This document shows positions 1 through 10,730 of a stretch of 64,000 bases of DNA, in pieces. Each line of letters begins with the position of its first letter. Position 1 is the first letter of the stretch. Both the position numbers and the translations under genes were made by a program. The stretch is from Thioalbus denitrificans. GTDB lineage: Bacteria; Pseudomonadota; Gammaproteobacteria; DSM-26407. A model generated the notes under the pieces. It was not told the origin of the DNA and did no database searches. It saw only the letters and a list, made by a program, of their open reading frames with translations. The stretch is from assembly GCF_003337735.1 (NCBI RefSeq), contig NZ_QPJY01000001.1:596077-660076 (forward strand). The letters run 5' to 3'.

Positions 1-273
1 CGCCCGGTGCGGAACGAGTCGGCCACCTTCCTCTACATCGCCCGTGACTCGGGCGGGGTGCCGCTGGAGGGGGAGTCGGCGACGCTGCATGCCTACCGTC
101 CGGCCAATGAGAAGGATGATTTTTCCGTTCCGATGGTGGCTGAAGGCAACGGCCAGTATCGCGCCGAGGTGAGTTTTCCCCTCAAGGGGGTCTGGGATGT
201 GGTGGTGAGCCTCAAGCAGGGTGACGGGGAAGTGAACGCCGCCCGCCGCGTGATGGTGCGTGATTCCCAGTAA
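1..273 (+). CDS. FixH family cbb3 oxidase assembly protein (3' part)
   Basis: The reading frame is open from the first base of the window and ends with TAA, so the 5' part lies upstream; the GTG at 7 is probably internal. The visible 90 residues read as a periplasmic beta-rich domain with the FixH-like pattern of an 'LEGESATLHAYRP' stretch followed by 'GNGQYRAEVSFPLKGVWDVVVSLKQG'. FixH/CcoH proteins are membrane-anchored factors needed for cbb3-type cytochrome oxidase assembly and interact with CcoI. The stop is 3 nt before the ccoI start, so the two are surely co-transcribed. The N-terminal membrane helix expected for the family is not in the window. The call rests on family resemblance plus the ccoI-ccoS context. 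Confidence 0.8.
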   Translation, partial: RPVRNESATFLYIARDSGGVPLEGESATLHAYRPANEKDDFSVPMVAEGNGQYRAEVSFPLKGVWDVVVSLKQGDGEVNAARRVMVRDSQ

Positions 274-276
274 CCC

Positions 277-2793
277 GTGGCGGTGACCCAGCCCCAGCCC
301 CAGGCGCGACTCACGACGCCCGCGGCCGCCGAGGAGGAGGCCTCCGGGGAGCAGTGTTTCCACTGCGGACTGCCCCTGCCCGCGCCCGGTGAAATCGTCC
401 GGGCGGAGGTGGATGGTGCGGGGCGGGAGTTCTGCTGTCACGGCTGTGAGGCCGTCTGCCAGGCCATCTACGCCGCCGGCCTGGAGGGCTTCTATCGCCG
501 TACGCCCGATGGCGTGCTCCTCGGGCCTCCGCCCGAGCCGCCGCGCGAGACCCGGGTCTTCGACCTGGACGAGGTGCAGTCGGAGTTCATCCACGAACTC
601 GGTGCCGAGCGCGAAATCAACCTGCTGGTGGAGGGCATCCACTGCGCCGCCTGCGTGTGGCTGATCGAGCGCGCCCTGGGGCGCCTGGACGGCGTGCTCA
701 AGGCCCAGGTGAACCTGGCCGGCAAGCGGCTCAAGGTGCGCTGGGACAACGGCCGGGTCCATCTCTCCGACATCATCCGCCGCCTGGGCGAGATCGGCTA
801 CGCAGCCGTCCCCTTCGATCCCGAGGTGGCGGAGGGACGGCTGAACCGGCAGAACCGGGCGATGCTCTACCGCATCGCCTTTGCCGGTTTCGCCATGATG
901 AACATGCTCTGGGTCTCCATCTCCCTGTATGCCGGGGCGGCGGAAGGGGAGATGCGCGACCTGTTCCACTGGGTGGGCCTGTTCCTGGCCACGCCCACCC
1001 TGTTCTACTCGGGGTTCCCCTTCTTCCGCGGCGCCTGGACCGGGTTGCGCTCGCTGCACCTGTCCATGGACCTGCCCATCGCCATCGGCGCCGGCATCAC
1101 CTACCTCTACTCCACCTATGTCACCGTGTTCCGGCCGCCGGTGGGCGAGGTCTACTTCGACACCGTGGTGAACTTCGTCTTCGTCATCCTGGTGGGGCGC
1201 TACCTGGAGTCCCTGTCCCGGCGGCAGGCCGTCTCCTCGACCCAGCGGCTGATGGACCTGCAGCCGAAGGTGGCGGCGGTGCTGCGCGACGGGGGGGAGG
1301 AGGTCGTGCCCGTGCGGGCCGTCAAGCCCGGCGAGCTGGTGCTGGTGCGTCCGGGCGAGAAGCTGCCGGTGGACGGCGAGGTGATCGAGGGCCGCAGCGG
1401 CGTGGACGAGTCCATGCTCAGCGGCGAATCGATGCCGGTGGAGAAGGGCCCCGGAGACCGGGTGGCCGCCGGCACGGTGAACGTCCGCAGCACATTGAAG
1501 GTGCGCACCGAGCAGGTGCTGCGGGACACGGCGCTGGGACGGATCATCCGGCTGGTGGAGGATGCCCAGGCCTCCAAGGCGCCCATCCAGTGCACGGCCG
1601 ACCGCATCGTGCCCTGGTTCGTGGCGGTGACCCTGCTGCTCGGCCTGTTCACTTTCCTGCTCTGGCACGGGGACGGGATCGACAAGGCGCTGATGGCGGC
1701 CACCGCGGTGCTCATCATCACCTGTCCGTGCGCCTTCGGCCTGGCCACCCCCATGGCCATCGCCGTGGCGTCCGGCTTCGGCGCACGCCACGGCATCCTG
1801 GTCAAGAACGGCGAGGTGCTGGAGACGCTCTCGGGCATCGACCACGTGGTGCTGGACAAGACCGGGACCCTGACCGAGGGCAGCATGTCGGTGACCAGCA
1901 TCGAGGTGGCCGACGGGGCGCTGGATGCCGATGGCCTGCTGGCCCGGGTGGCGGCCATCGAGGTCCAGTCCGAGCACAGCATCGCCGATGCCATGGTGGC
2001 CGCGGCGCGGGCGCGCAACCTGGGCCCGGATCGCCATGGCGTGAGCGAGTTCAACAACCATCCGGGCATGGGCGTGAGTGCCCGGCTGGAGGGGCGGCGC
2101 TGGGTGGCCGGCACCCTGAGCCTGCTGCAGCGGGAAGGCGTCGTGCCGGACCCGGGGCTGCTGGAGCGGGCCCGGGTGCTGGAGGCCGAGGTGGTGACCT
2201 GCGTGCACGTGGCGGTGGATGGCCGTCACGTGGGCCTCGTCGGGGTGTCCGACCGGCTGCGTCCCGACGCCCTGGAGCTGGTGGCGGGCCTGCGGGCCGA
2301 GGGCATCGGCATGACCCTGCTTACCGGTGACCGGCGCGGGGTCGCCGAGGCGGTGGCGCAGCAGCTCGGCGGCATGGAGGTGCTGGCCGAGGTGCTGCCC
2401 CAGGACAAGGACCGGGTCGTCGGCGAGCTGCGCGGGCGCGGCCTGCGGGTGGCGATGGTCGGGGACGGGATCAACGATGCCCCCGCGCTCATCCGCGCCG
2501 ATGTGGGCATCGCGCTCGGCTCGGGGACCGACGTCTCCATCGAGAGCGCCAGCATCGTGCTGATGAGCAACGAGCTGCGCAAGGTGCTGATGGCGGTGCG
2601 CCTGTCCCGGCGCACACTGCGCACCATCCGCCAGAACATCGGCATCTCCTTTACCTACAATCTCATCATGGTGCCGCTGGCGGTAATGGCCTACATCACG
2701 CCGCTGCTGGCGGCCATCTCCATGCCGATCAGCTCGCTGCTGGTGATCGGCAACGCGGCGCGCATCCGGACCCTGTTCCGGGACCGCGCCTGA
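277..2793 (+). CDS. ccoI: CcoI/FixI copper-translocating P1B-type ATPase
   Basis: This 838-residue heavy-metal P-type ATPase supplies copper for the CuB centre of cbb3 oxidase by moving Cu(I) across the inner membrane. The N-terminus carries the CcoI-specific Cys ribbon (C27-x2-C30 and a CCxGCxxxC cluster near 53-60). An HMA domain with C-A-A-C follows at about 122-125. The transmembrane CPC is at about 481, the phosphorylation motif DKTGT at about 527, and GDGINDAP at about 728. Near the C-terminus the N-x6-YN-x4-P pattern ([14 protein letters not shown]) matches the Cu(I) subgroup P1B-1. Translation starts at GTG 277, just after fixH. The order fixH-ccoI-ccoS is the standard ccoGHIS layout. 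The ribbon resembles the orphan microprotein at 25093-25290. Confidence 0.95.
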   Translation: MAVTQPQPQARLTTPAAAEEEASGEQCFHCGLPLPAPGEIVRAEVDGAGREFCCHGCEAVCQAIYAAGLEGFYRRTPDGVLLGPPPEPPRETRVFDLDEVQSEFIHELGAEREINLLVEGIHCAACVWLIERALGRLDGVLKAQVNLAGKRLKVRWDNGRVHLSDIIRRLGEIGYAAVPFDPEVAEGRLNRQNRAMLYRIAFAGFAMMNMLWVSISLYAGAAEGEMRDLFHWVGLFLATPTLFYSGFPFFRGAWTGLRSLHLSMDLPIAIGAGITYLYSTYVTVFRPPVGEVYFDTVVNFVFVILVGRYLESLSRRQAVSSTQRLMDLQPKVAAVLRDGGEEVVPVRAVKPGELVLVRPGEKLPVDGEVIEGRSGVDESMLSGESMPVEKGPGDRVAAGTVNVRSTLKVRTEQVLRDTALGRIIRLVEDAQASKAPIQCTADRIVPWFVAVTLLLGLFTFLLWHGDGIDKALMAATAVLIITCPCAFGLATPMAIAVASGFGARHGILVKNGEVLETLSGIDHVVLDKTGTLTEGSMSVTSIEVADGALDADGLLARVAAIEVQSEHSIADAMVAAARARNLGPDRHGVSEFNNHPGMGVSARLEGRRWVAGTLSLLQREGVVPDPGLLERARVLEAEVVTCVHVAVDGRHVGLVGVSDRLRPDALELVAGLRAEGIGMTLLTGDRRGVAEAVAQQLGGMEVLAEVLPQDKDRVVGELRGRGLRVAMVGDGINDAPALIRADVGIALGSGTDVSIESASIVLMSNELRKVLMAVRLSRRTLRTIRQNIGISFTYNLIMVPLAVMAYITPLLAAISMPISSLLVIGNAARIRTLFRDRA

Positions 2794-2939
2794 GGCGGTT
2801 CTTCAAGCCGGACCCGGTCGGATCCGGACCCCTGTCACCGCCGCCACTGCGCGGGGCAACCTGCGAGCGGCTGGCCGGCTGCATGTGCTGCCGGTGATGA
2901 CGCCACTGGGGCGGCAATGAACGAAGAGAGTGTGTGACG

Positions 2940-3197
2940 ATGGATGTGATCTACGGTCTGTTGCCGGGGGTTCTGCTGTTCGGCCTGGTGGTGGTGGGTG
3001 TCCTGTTCTGGGCGGCCAGGAGCGGTCAGTTCGACGACCTGGAAGGCGAGGCCCACCGCATCCTCATGGACGAGGATCTGGATGAGGAGCAGGACCGGGG
3101 CGGCCGGAGCAAGGCCGGGGCACCCCAGGGTGACGCCCCGGGAGAGGGCGGGGCGGCTCCGGAGCAGGCGGAGGAAGAGCCGCGGACCCGCAAGTGA
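2940..3197 (+). CDS. ccoS: CcoS cbb3 oxidase maturation protein
   Basis: A small inner-membrane protein of about 85 residues beginning MDVIYGLLPGVLLFGLVVVG. One transmembrane helix is followed by the family hallmark FWAARSGQFDDLEGEAHRIL and an acidic/Arg-rich tail. CcoS is needed for cofactor insertion into cbb3 oxidase. I chose ATG 2940 because it matches the family's conserved start; GTG 2934 in the same frame is an alternative, with GAAGAGAG upstream serving either. A gap of about 146 bp without a convincing gene separates it from ccoI. The charged tail (DEEQDRGGR...) is longer than in the shortest CcoS proteins but is not abnormal. Confidence 0.93.
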   Translation: MDVIYGLLPGVLLFGLVVVGVLFWAARSGQFDDLEGEAHRILMDEDLDEEQDRGGRSKAGAPQGDAPGEGGAAPEQAEEEPRTRK

Positions 3198-3250
3198 GCC
3201 CCGTGGCGCGGAGTTGAGGCCGGCGGGCGGCCGGAACCGCGCCGGTACCC

Positions 3251-3925
3251 CTACTCGGACGTCCGCTCCAGGGGTTCACTCAGCTGGGTGAAATCTTCCG
3301 GCAGGGCGTACTGGATGACGGTCTTCCCGTCGCCGGCCACGGCGACGTCGATGCCCCGCGTCGGGTAGAGCCAGTGGGTGACCCCGCTGCCGTCCACCCG
3401 CTTCTCCGCGGCGGCTCCGAAGCGCTTGCCGATGATCTCCTCGTCGAGGCGGGCGCTCGGGAGGTAGGTGATGTGGTGCACGGGCAGCGCCGCGGCGGCT
3501 GCGATGTCGTCAGGATGCAGCGTGACCCGCCGCTGGCCCTCGGCCAGGGTGCTGATGCGCAGGCCGCGGGTGTACATCCCCTCCAGCTGCGCCCGGGGAG
3601 CCGCCAGAACGACCACCATCTTCGCCTTGAGGCCCTTCAGGCTCACCTCCTGGAAGAAGGCCTCGAGATCCAGCCGGCCGGCGTCGGTGGTGAAGAGGCT
3701 GAGCTCGCCCTGCTCCTGGAGCTTGGCGCGGACCTCGGCCAGCGTGGTCCGCCCCAGGGTGAAGCCGAACGCCGTGGTGCTGCCGTCGGGGTTCACCGTC
3801 ACCGACCAGGGCAGGGTCTCGGCGCCGTGGCGGGGACGATCGCCGCTGGGCACCAGGATCAGGTAGGCCGCGCCCGCCAGCAGGACCAGGACGAGGATGA
3901 CGCGGAGCAGGATTGTCTTCGACAT
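3251..3925 (-). CDS. Conserved hypothetical membrane-anchored protein
   Basis: 224 residues with an N-terminal hydrophobic anchor or signal (ILLRVILVLVLLAGAAYLIL at about 5-24) followed by a soluble, presumably periplasmic domain. The segment 'TTAFGFTLGRTTLAEVRAKL' resembles small periplasmic SmpA/BamE-like repeats ('GFxLGxTTLxEV'), but I do not recognise the family. It faces ccoS tail to tail and is separated from rpoH, on the same strand, by 133 bp. No Cys or obvious cofactor motif is visible. Function unknown; an outer- or inner-membrane-attached periplasmic protein is the safest description. Confidence 0.75.
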   Translation of the reverse strand: MSKTILLRVILVLVLLAGAAYLILVPSGDRPRHGAETLPWSVTVNPDGSTTAFGFTLGRTTLAEVRAKLQEQGELSLFTTDAGRLDLEAFFQEVSLKGLKAKMVVVLAAPRAQLEGMYTRGLRISTLAEGQRRVTLHPDDIAAAAALPVHHITYLPSARLDEEIIGKRFGAAAEKRVDGSGVTHWLYPTRGIDVAVAGDGKTVIQYALPEDFTQLSEPLERTSE

Positions 3926-4058
3926 GTGCGTGTGCGGTTCCCTTGCAGAGGGTGCAGTGTACCCGCCGGCGCGGATATTTTCAGCCCGGCGTCGTTGCGG
4001 GAGAGCGGTGGGGTGCGGCGGTGCGTGCCCCCGGCCGGCGGGGCGGGGGCGTTGTGCC

Positions 4059-4919
4059 TCAGGCGGGAACGACGGCCAGGCGCAGCTTGCGCAGGGCGTT
4101 CTGCTCCAGCTGGCGGATGCGCTCGGCGGAGACCCGGTACTTGTCGGCGAGATCCTGCAGGGTGGCCTTCTCGCCGTCGGTCAGCCAGCGGCGCTGGATG
4201 ATCTCCTGGCTGCGCTCGTCGAGGCCGGCGAGACTCTCCTCGAGCCGGGCCAGGCTGTGCTCGCGCCAGTCATCGCTCTCCGCCTGTTCGGCAGGATCGA
4301 AGCGGCGGTCTTCCAGGTAGTGGACCGGCGCGGGCGGCGCGTGATCGTCGCTGTCCTCGCTGTGGCCGTCGAAGGCGGCGTCGTGGGCCGCCAGGCGGGC
4401 CTCCATCTCCAGGACCGTCTCGGGCTTGACCCCCAGGTCCTTCGCCACCGCGTTCACCTCCTCGCGGGTGAACCAGCCGAGGCGCTGCTTGGCGTTGCGC
4501 AGGTTGAAGAACAGCTTGCGCTGGGCCTTGGTGGTGGCCACCTTGACGATGCGCCAGTTGCGCAGGATGAATTCGTGCATCTCGGCCCGGATCCAGTGTA
4601 CGGCGAAGGAGACCAGGCGCACGCCCACGTCCGGGTCGTAGCGCTTGACCGCCTTCATGAGGCCGATGTTGCCTTCCTGGATCAGGTCGGACTGCTGCAG
4701 GCCGTAGCCGTTGTAGCCGCGGGCGATGCGGACCACGAAGCGCAGGTGGGACATGACCAGGGCGCGGGCGGCGTCCAGGTCGTGCTCGTCGCGCAGCCGC
4801 AGCGCCAGCTCCCGTTCCTCCTCGGCGCTGAGCATGGGCAGCCGGTTGACGGCCTCGACATAGGCCTCCAGGCTGCCGGTCGGCAGGCTCATCTCCAGTT
4901 TCTGTAACGCGGTGCTCAT
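4059..4919 (-). CDS. rpoH: RNA polymerase heat-shock sigma factor RpoH (sigma-32)
   Basis: 286 residues when started at ATG 4919; the frame stays open upstream to 5003, but that extension lacks family resemblance. Sigma-70 region 2 is clear ([19 protein letters not shown], then [20 protein letters not shown]), as is the RpoH box '[10 protein letters not shown]' at about 133, diagnostic of sigma-32. Region 4 ends the protein ([20 protein letters not shown]). It directs transcription of heat-shock genes. The gene lies directly downstream of ftsE-ftsX on the same strand, the classical ftsYEX-rpoH order. A 150-bp gap containing a CIRCE operator gives it its own control region. Confidence 0.97.
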   Translation of the reverse strand: MSTALQKLEMSLPTGSLEAYVEAVNRLPMLSAEEERELALRLRDEHDLDAARALVMSHLRFVVRIARGYNGYGLQQSDLIQEGNIGLMKAVKRYDPDVGVRLVSFAVHWIRAEMHEFILRNWRIVKVATTKAQRKLFFNLRNAKQRLGWFTREEVNAVAKDLGVKPETVLEMEARLAAHDAAFDGHSEDSDDHAPPAPVHYLEDRRFDPAEQAESDDWREHSLARLEESLAGLDERSQEIIQRRWLTDGEKATLQDLADKYRVSAERIRQLEQNALRKLRLAVVPA

Positions 4920-4992
4920 AGTCCTCCCGGCGGCACGTTGAAACCCCGCGTCACCCTTGCGGGTGCCCGGGGTCCGGTCGTCTGACCCGATT

Positions 4993-5019
4993 TTAGCACT
5001 CACGGAGTGTGAGTGCTAA
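4993..5019. promoter_or_regulatory. CIRCE element (HrcA operator) upstream of rpoH
   Basis: A perfect TTAGCACTC-N9-GAGTGCTAA inverted repeat (4993-5001 and 5011-5019), exactly the CIRCE consensus bound by the HrcA repressor. It lies 74-100 bp upstream of the rpoH start codon and between ftsX and rpoH. This implies HrcA control of the heat-shock sigma factor. hrcA itself is not in this window. Confidence 0.93.
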
Positions 5020-5069
5020 GGGGGGTGAAAAGTTCCCGTCACGGGGTCGGCGTAATCCCCGGGGGCGGC

Positions 5070-6091
5070 TCAGGTGGGTTCGATGGACTTCAGGTGGCGA
5101 CCCACGGCGAGCCAGGCCCCGGCCAGGCCCAGCACCACGGCGAAGGCGAGCAGCGCCAGCACCTCGGTCGCGGCGAGGCCGCGCAGGGTGAAGCCGCTCT
5201 GGTAGAGCAGCGCCAGGCGCTGGACCGGGGCATGCAGCCAGCCCAGCGACAGCGCCACCAGCAGCCAGGCCACGCTCCCTCCGGCCAGGCCGTACCAGAG
5301 ACCGGTATAGAGGAATGGCCGGCGCACGAAGCCGTCGGTGGCGCCCACCAGCTTCATCACCACGATCTCCTCGCGCCGGTTCTCGATGGCCAGCCGGATG
5401 GTGTTGCCGATGACCAGGATCACGGCCAGGCCGAGCAGGGCGCCGATCACCATCACGGCCCGCCACACCAGCTCCATGAGGGCGTAGAGCCGCTGGATCC
5501 ACTCCAGGTCCAGCCGGGCCAGCTCCACCCCCGGCAGCGCCTGCAGCTCCTCGCGCAGTCGCTCCAGCGCCTTGGGCTTGGCTACCTCATCTGCCGGGCT
5601 CACCACCAACGTGGCCGGAAGGGGGTTTTCGCCCAGGCTGTCGATGGCGATGTCGAGTCCCGACGCCTGGCGGAACTCCGCCAGCGCCTCGTCACGGGTG
5701 ATGTAGCGGACCGAGGCCACCTCCGGGCGCCCTTCGATGCGCCGGGCCAGTCCGCGGGCCTCGCTGTCGGGGACGCTGAGCCGCAGGTAGAGGGAGATCC
5801 GGGCGGCGCCCTCCCAGGTGTCGCTCAGCTGCCGGGCGTTGGCCAGCACCAGGTGCAGGGCCGCCGGCAGGGCCAGCGCGATGCCGAGCACCAGCACCGT
5901 CATCAGGTTGCCGAGCGGCGCGCGGACCAGGCGGCCGAGGCTGCCCACCAGGGCCTGCAGGTGGTGGGTGAGCCAGGTCCGGGGCAGGCGGCGCCAGGAC
6001 GAGGCTTCCCCGCCCCGTCGCTGCCGGCGCTCGCGGGGCGGTTTCCGGGCCCGCTCCGGGGAGCGGCGTTCCGGCTTGCGGGTGGCCATGC

Positions 6092-6095
<4 letters not shown>
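5070..6095 (-). CDS. ftsX: Cell division protein FtsX
   Basis: 341 residues. A basic, Arg-rich cytoplasmic N-terminus of about 50 residues leads into TM1 (MTVLVLGIALALPAALHLVL), a periplasmic domain, and three C-terminal membrane helices with the family motif 'NTIRLAIENRREEIVVMKLVGAT'. FtsX is the permease-like partner of FtsE and couples the divisome to septal peptidoglycan hydrolases. It overlaps the ftsE stop by 4 nt (ATGA at 6092-6095), so the two are translationally coupled. It is followed by the rpoH control region with a CIRCE site. Confidence 0.95.
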
Positions 6096-6760
<665 letters not shown>

Positions 6761-6910
6761 GGTCTGGTCCGGCCGGAGCGCGACGGTAAGCGGGAATGTA
6801 TCGTCACGTTGTGGTGGCGCATTGTGGGTCCATGGAACGAAACGCAGGCAGGCGGCCGCGGGGCGCGGTGCCGCCGGCGGGGGATGGGCGTTTCCGGTGC
6901 CGGCCGGCCG

Positions 6911-7894
6911 CTACTCCGGCTCGCGGGCCAGCAGGGCCTCGACGAAGGCCTCGGCCCCGAACGGGCGCAGATCGTCGATGGTCTCGCCCACGCCCACGAA
7001 ACGGATGGGCAGGCCCATCTTCTTGGCGATGGCGAAGATGATGCCGCCCTTGGCGGTGCCGTCCATCTTGGTGAGGGTGATGCCGGTGACGTTCACCGCG
7101 GCGTGAAACTGCTCGGCCTGGGCCAGGCCGTTCTGCCCGGTGCCGGCGTCCAGCACCAGCATCACCTCGTGGGGGGCCGACGGGTCGAGCTTGGTGATGA
7201 CGCGCTTGACCTTGACCAGCTCCTCCATCAGGTTGCTCTTGGTGTGCAGGCGCCCGGCGGTGTCGGCGATGAGCACGTCGATGCCGCGGGCCCTGGCCGC
7301 CGCCACCGCGTCGTAGATGACCGAGGCGCTGTCCGCGCCGGTGTGCTGGGCGATGACCGGGATGCCGTTGCGCTCGCCCCAGACCTGCAGCTGCTCCACC
7401 GCCGCGGCGCGGAAGGTGTCGCCGGCGGCCAGCATGACGCTGCGGCCCTCGGCCTGGAAGCGCCGGGCCAGCTTGCCGATGGTGGTGGTCTTGCCGGCGC
7501 CGTTCACCCCCACCATCAGCAGCACGTAGGGGCGTTGTTCGGTGTCCGGAACCAGCGGCACGTCGACCGGCCGCAGCAGGCCGAGCATGTTCTCGCGCAG
7601 CGCCGCGTAGAGGGCGTCGGCGTCGTCCAGCTGCTTGCGCGCCAGGCGCGCGGTCAGGTCGGCGATGATCTGGCTGGTGGCCTCCACGCCCACGTCCGCC
7701 ATCAGCAGGTGGGTCTCGATCTCCTCCAGCAGCTCGTCGTCGATCCGGCGCCGCCGCGCGACCAGCTCGCCCACGTCCATGAGCAGCACCTCGCGGGTGC
7801 GCCGCAGGCCGCTCTTGAGGCGTGACATGATGCCGGACTTCTTCTCCTCCGGCGCCTTGTGCTCTTCGTCTCTGTCTTTTCTGAACCCGAACAT
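6911..7894 (-). CDS. ftsY: Signal recognition particle receptor FtsY
   Basis: 327 residues with a short charged N-terminus ([19 protein letters not shown]), an N domain, and the SRP GTPase G domain: [15 protein letters not shown] (G1), [16 protein letters not shown] (G3) and [10 protein letters not shown] (G4/G5). It docks ribosome-SRP complexes at the inner membrane. The acidic A domain is much shorter than in E. coli FtsY, as is common in other proteobacteria. It heads the ftsY-ftsE-ftsX-rpoH gene row and is divergent from the M16 protease pair, with 141 bp between start codons. Confidence 0.97.
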   Translation of the reverse strand: MFGFRKDRDEEHKAPEEKKSGIMSRLKSGLRRTREVLLMDVGELVARRRRIDDELLEEIETHLLMADVGVEATSQIIADLTARLARKQLDDADALYAALRENMLGLLRPVDVPLVPDTEQRPYVLLMVGVNGAGKTTTIGKLARRFQAEGRSVMLAAGDTFRAAAVEQLQVWGERNGIPVIAQHTGADSASVIYDAVAAARARGIDVLIADTAGRLHTKSNLMEELVKVKRVITKLDPSAPHEVMLVLDAGTGQNGLAQAEQFHAAVNVTGITLTKMDGTAKGGIIFAIAKKMGLPIRFVGVGETIDDLRPFGAEAFVEALLAREPE

Positions 7895-8035
7895 GTCCGT
7901 GCTGTCTGAATGGCAACGATGCGGAAGGGGCGAGGTGCTGCCACCTGTTGGGATGGGCTATCCTAGCACTCCCCTCCCCATTCCGATAACCCGCCCGGGA
8001 CCCATGCGACAATTCTGCCAGGAGAACATTGCGGC

Positions 8036-9415
8036 ATGCTGAAACGCCTGTTGCTCCCCGCCCTGTGGGCCGCGCTGCTGCCGTGGTCCGCCCATGCCGA
8101 GGTCGCGGAATACACCCTCGACAACGGCATGAAAGTCATCGTCAAGGAGGACCACCGGGCCCCGGTGGTGGTCTCCCAGGTCTGGTACCGGGTGGGTTCG
8201 AGCTACGAGCCGGCCGGGCTGACCGGGATCTCCCACATGCTCGAGCACATGATGTTCAAGGGCACCGAGGCGCACCCGGCGGGCGAGTTCTCGCGCATCA
8301 TCGCCGAGAACGGCGGCAGCGAGAACGCCTTCACCAGCCGCGACGCCACCGCCTACTACCAGCAGCTGGAGAAGAGCCGCCTGGCGGTGAGCTTCGAGCT
8401 TGAGGCCGACCGGATGCGCAACCTGCAGCTGCCGGAGGCGGAGTTCCTGAAGGAGCGCCAGGTGGTGGCCGAGGAGCGGCGCCTGCGCACCGAGGACGAT
8501 CCCCAGTCGCTCGCCTACGAGCGTTTCAACGCCCTGGCCTACCTGGAGAGCCCCTACCGGCAGCCGGTCATCGGCTGGATGAACGACATCCAGAACTACA
8601 CGGTGGAGGACCTGCGCGCCTGGTACCGGCGCTGGTACGCGCCCAACAACGCCATCCTGGTGGTGGTGGGCGACGTGCGGGCCGAGGCGGTCCTGGCCCT
8701 GGCCCGGGAGCACTTCGGCCCGCTCGCCCCCTCGGAGCCGGCCGCCCTCAAGCCCCGGCGCGAGCCGGAACAGCTGGGCGAGCGGCGGGTCACCGTGCGG
8801 CTGCCGGCGCGCCTGCCCTACCTGATCATGGGCTACCATGTGCCGGTGGTCGGCCAGGCGGAGACGGCGTGGGAGCCCTACGCCCTGGCGGTCCTGGCCG
8901 GCATTCTCGACGGCGGCGACAGCGCGCGGCTGGCCCGGGAGCTGGTGCGCGGCAGCCAGGTGGCGGCCAGCGCCGGGGCCGGCTACGGCGCCTTCGCGCG
9001 CCTGCCGGGCCTGTTCCAGCTCGAGGGGGTGCCCGCCAACGGTCACGGCGTGGCGGCGCTGGAGGCCGCCTTCCGCGACCAGGTGCGGCAGCTGCAGGAG
9101 CGGCCGGTGGACGGGGCCGAACTGGCGCGGGTCAAGGCCCAGGTGGTGGCGGGCGACGTCTTCGGCCGCGATTCGGTGCAGTACCAGGCCATCCGCATCG
9201 GCCGGCTGGAGAGCATCGGCCTGGACTGGCGCCTGATGGACGGGTACGTCGACCGCATCCGCGCGGTCACCGCCGAACAGGTCCGGGCGGTGGCGCGCAA
9301 GTACCTGACCGGAGACAACCTCACCGTGGCGGTGCTGGAGCCGCAGCCGACCGCCGAGGGCGCGCGCGAGCCGCGCCCCGTGCCGCAGGGAGGGGCCCGC
9401 GATGAGCAATCCTGA
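8036..9415 (+). CDS. M16 family zinc peptidase (catalytic subunit)
   Basis: 459 residues with a signal peptide (LLLPALWAALLPWSAHAEVAEYTLDNGMKVIVKEDHRAP), so periplasmic. The inverted zinc motif H-M-L-E-H is at about 66-70, and the conserved downstream glutamate region is present (EERRLRTEDDPQSLAYE). M16 (pitrilysin/YmxG-like) peptidases work as pairs of one active and one inactive chain. The next gene overlaps by 14 nt and encodes the inactive partner. Substrate unknown; such periplasmic pairs are generally thought to degrade peptides. Start ATG 8036 leads directly into the signal peptide. Confidence 0.9.
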   Translation: MLKRLLLPALWAALLPWSAHAEVAEYTLDNGMKVIVKEDHRAPVVVSQVWYRVGSSYEPAGLTGISHMLEHMMFKGTEAHPAGEFSRIIAENGGSENAFTSRDATAYYQQLEKSRLAVSFELEADRMRNLQLPEAEFLKERQVVAEERRLRTEDDPQSLAYERFNALAYLESPYRQPVIGWMNDIQNYTVEDLRAWYRRWYAPNNAILVVVGDVRAEAVLALAREHFGPLAPSEPAALKPRREPEQLGERRVTVRLPARLPYLIMGYHVPVVGQAETAWEPYALAVLAGILDGGDSARLARELVRGSQVAASAGAGYGAFARLPGLFQLEGVPANGHGVAALEAAFRDQVRQLQERPVDGAELARVKAQVVAGDVFGRDSVQYQAIRIGRLESIGLDWRLMDGYVDRIRAVTAEQVRAVARKYLTGDNLTVAVLEPQPTAEGAREPRPVPQGGARDEQS

Positions 9416-10730
9416 GCGAACGAACGCCTGGCTGGCGGCGCTGCTGCTCCTGTTCCTGCTCCTGCCGCTGCCGGCGCTGGCGGCGCCGGACATCCAGCAC
9501 TGGGAGACCGGCAACGGGGCGCGGGTCTACTTCGTGCCCACCCCCGCGCTGCCCATGGTGGATGTGCGGGTGGTCTTCGATGCCGGCAGCGCCCGCAACG
9601 ATGGCCACGGCGGCCTGGCCACCCTGGTCAACGGCCTGCTGGCGGAAGGCGCCGGCGGCCTGGACGCCGACACCATCGCCGCGCGCCTGGAGTCGGTGGG
9701 GGCGCAGCTGGACAACGACGCCTTGCGCGACATGGCGGTGGTGAGCCTGCGCAGCCTCACCGACCCGGAACTGCTGGCGCCGGCGGTGGCGACATTCGCC
9801 ACCCTGCTGGCCCAGCCCGACTTCCCGGACACCGCCCTGGAGCGGGTGCGGCAGCAGATGCTGGTGGCCCTGGAACAGGAGCGCCAGGATCCCGCCGCCC
9901 AGGCCCGCAACGCCTGGTACCGGGCCGTCTACGGCGACCACCCCTACGCCGCGCCGACCCTCGGCACGCCGGAGAGCGTGAACGCCCTCACCCGGGCGCA
10001 GGTGGTGGCCTTCCAGCGCCGCTTCTACGTGGCCCGCAACGCCGTGGTGGCCATCGTCGGCGACCTGGACCGGGGCCGGGCCGAGGCGCTCGCCGACCAG
10101 GTGATCGGACGTCTGCCGGCGGGCGAACCGGCGCCGCCGCTGCCGCCGGTGGCGGCGCTCACCGCCCCGCGCAGCGTGACGGTGGCGTTTCCCTCCGCCC
10201 AGACCCACGTGCTCGTGGGCCAGCCCGGCATCGACCGCCGGGATCCCGACTACTTCCCCCTCTACGTGGGCAATCACATCCTCGGCGGCGGCGGCTTCAC
10301 CTCGCGCCTGACCCGGGAGGTGCGCGATGAGCGCGGCCTGTCCTACAGCGTCTACAGCGCCTTCGTGCCCATGCGCGCCCGCGGCCCGTTCCTGCTGGGG
10401 CTGCAGACCCGCAACGACCAGGCCGGCGAGGCCCTGACGGTGCTCAACGCGGTGCTGGACAAGTTCGTGGCCGGGGGCCCCACCGCGGCGGAGCTGGAGG
10501 CGGCGAAGCGCAACATCACCGGGGGTTTCCCCCTGCGCATCGACAGCAACGCCAATATCGTCGAGTACCTGGCCCTCATCGGCTTCTACCGTCTGCCCCT
10601 GGACTATCTCGACACCTTCAACGACCGGGTGGAGGCGGTGACCGCCGCGCAGGTGCGCGCGGCTTTCGCCCGCCGTGTTCACCCCGATCGGCTCGTCACC
10701 GTGACCGTCGGAGGTGGCGGTGAAGGATAG
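9402..10730 (+). CDS. M16 family peptidase-like protein (non-catalytic partner)
   Basis: 442 residues with a signal peptide (AALLLLFLLLPLPALAAPDIQ). The M16 fold pattern is clear (VYFVPTPALPMVDVRVVFDAGSARN, then FTSRLTREVRDERGLSYSVYSAF in the second half). The zinc motif is missing: the position of HxxEH reads G-L-A-T-L-V-N-G, with no histidines. Such chains pair with an active M16 subunit, here the preceding overlapping gene. They are known in the family to help form the closed substrate chamber. The 3' end overlaps the rsmD start by 17 nt. Confidence 0.9.
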   Translation: MSNPERTNAWLAALLLLFLLLPLPALAAPDIQHWETGNGARVYFVPTPALPMVDVRVVFDAGSARNDGHGGLATLVNGLLAEGAGGLDADTIAARLESVGAQLDNDALRDMAVVSLRSLTDPELLAPAVATFATLLAQPDFPDTALERVRQQMLVALEQERQDPAAQARNAWYRAVYGDHPYAAPTLGTPESVNALTRAQVVAFQRRFYVARNAVVAIVGDLDRGRAEALADQVIGRLPAGEPAPPLPPVAALTAPRSVTVAFPSAQTHVLVGQPGIDRRDPDYFPLYVGNHILGGGGFTSRLTREVRDERGLSYSVYSAFVPMRARGPFLLGLQTRNDQAGEALTVLNAVLDKFVAGGPTAAELEAAKRNITGGFPLRIDSNANIVEYLALIGFYRLPLDYLDTFNDRVEAVTAAQVRAAFARRVHPDRLVTVTVGGGGEG

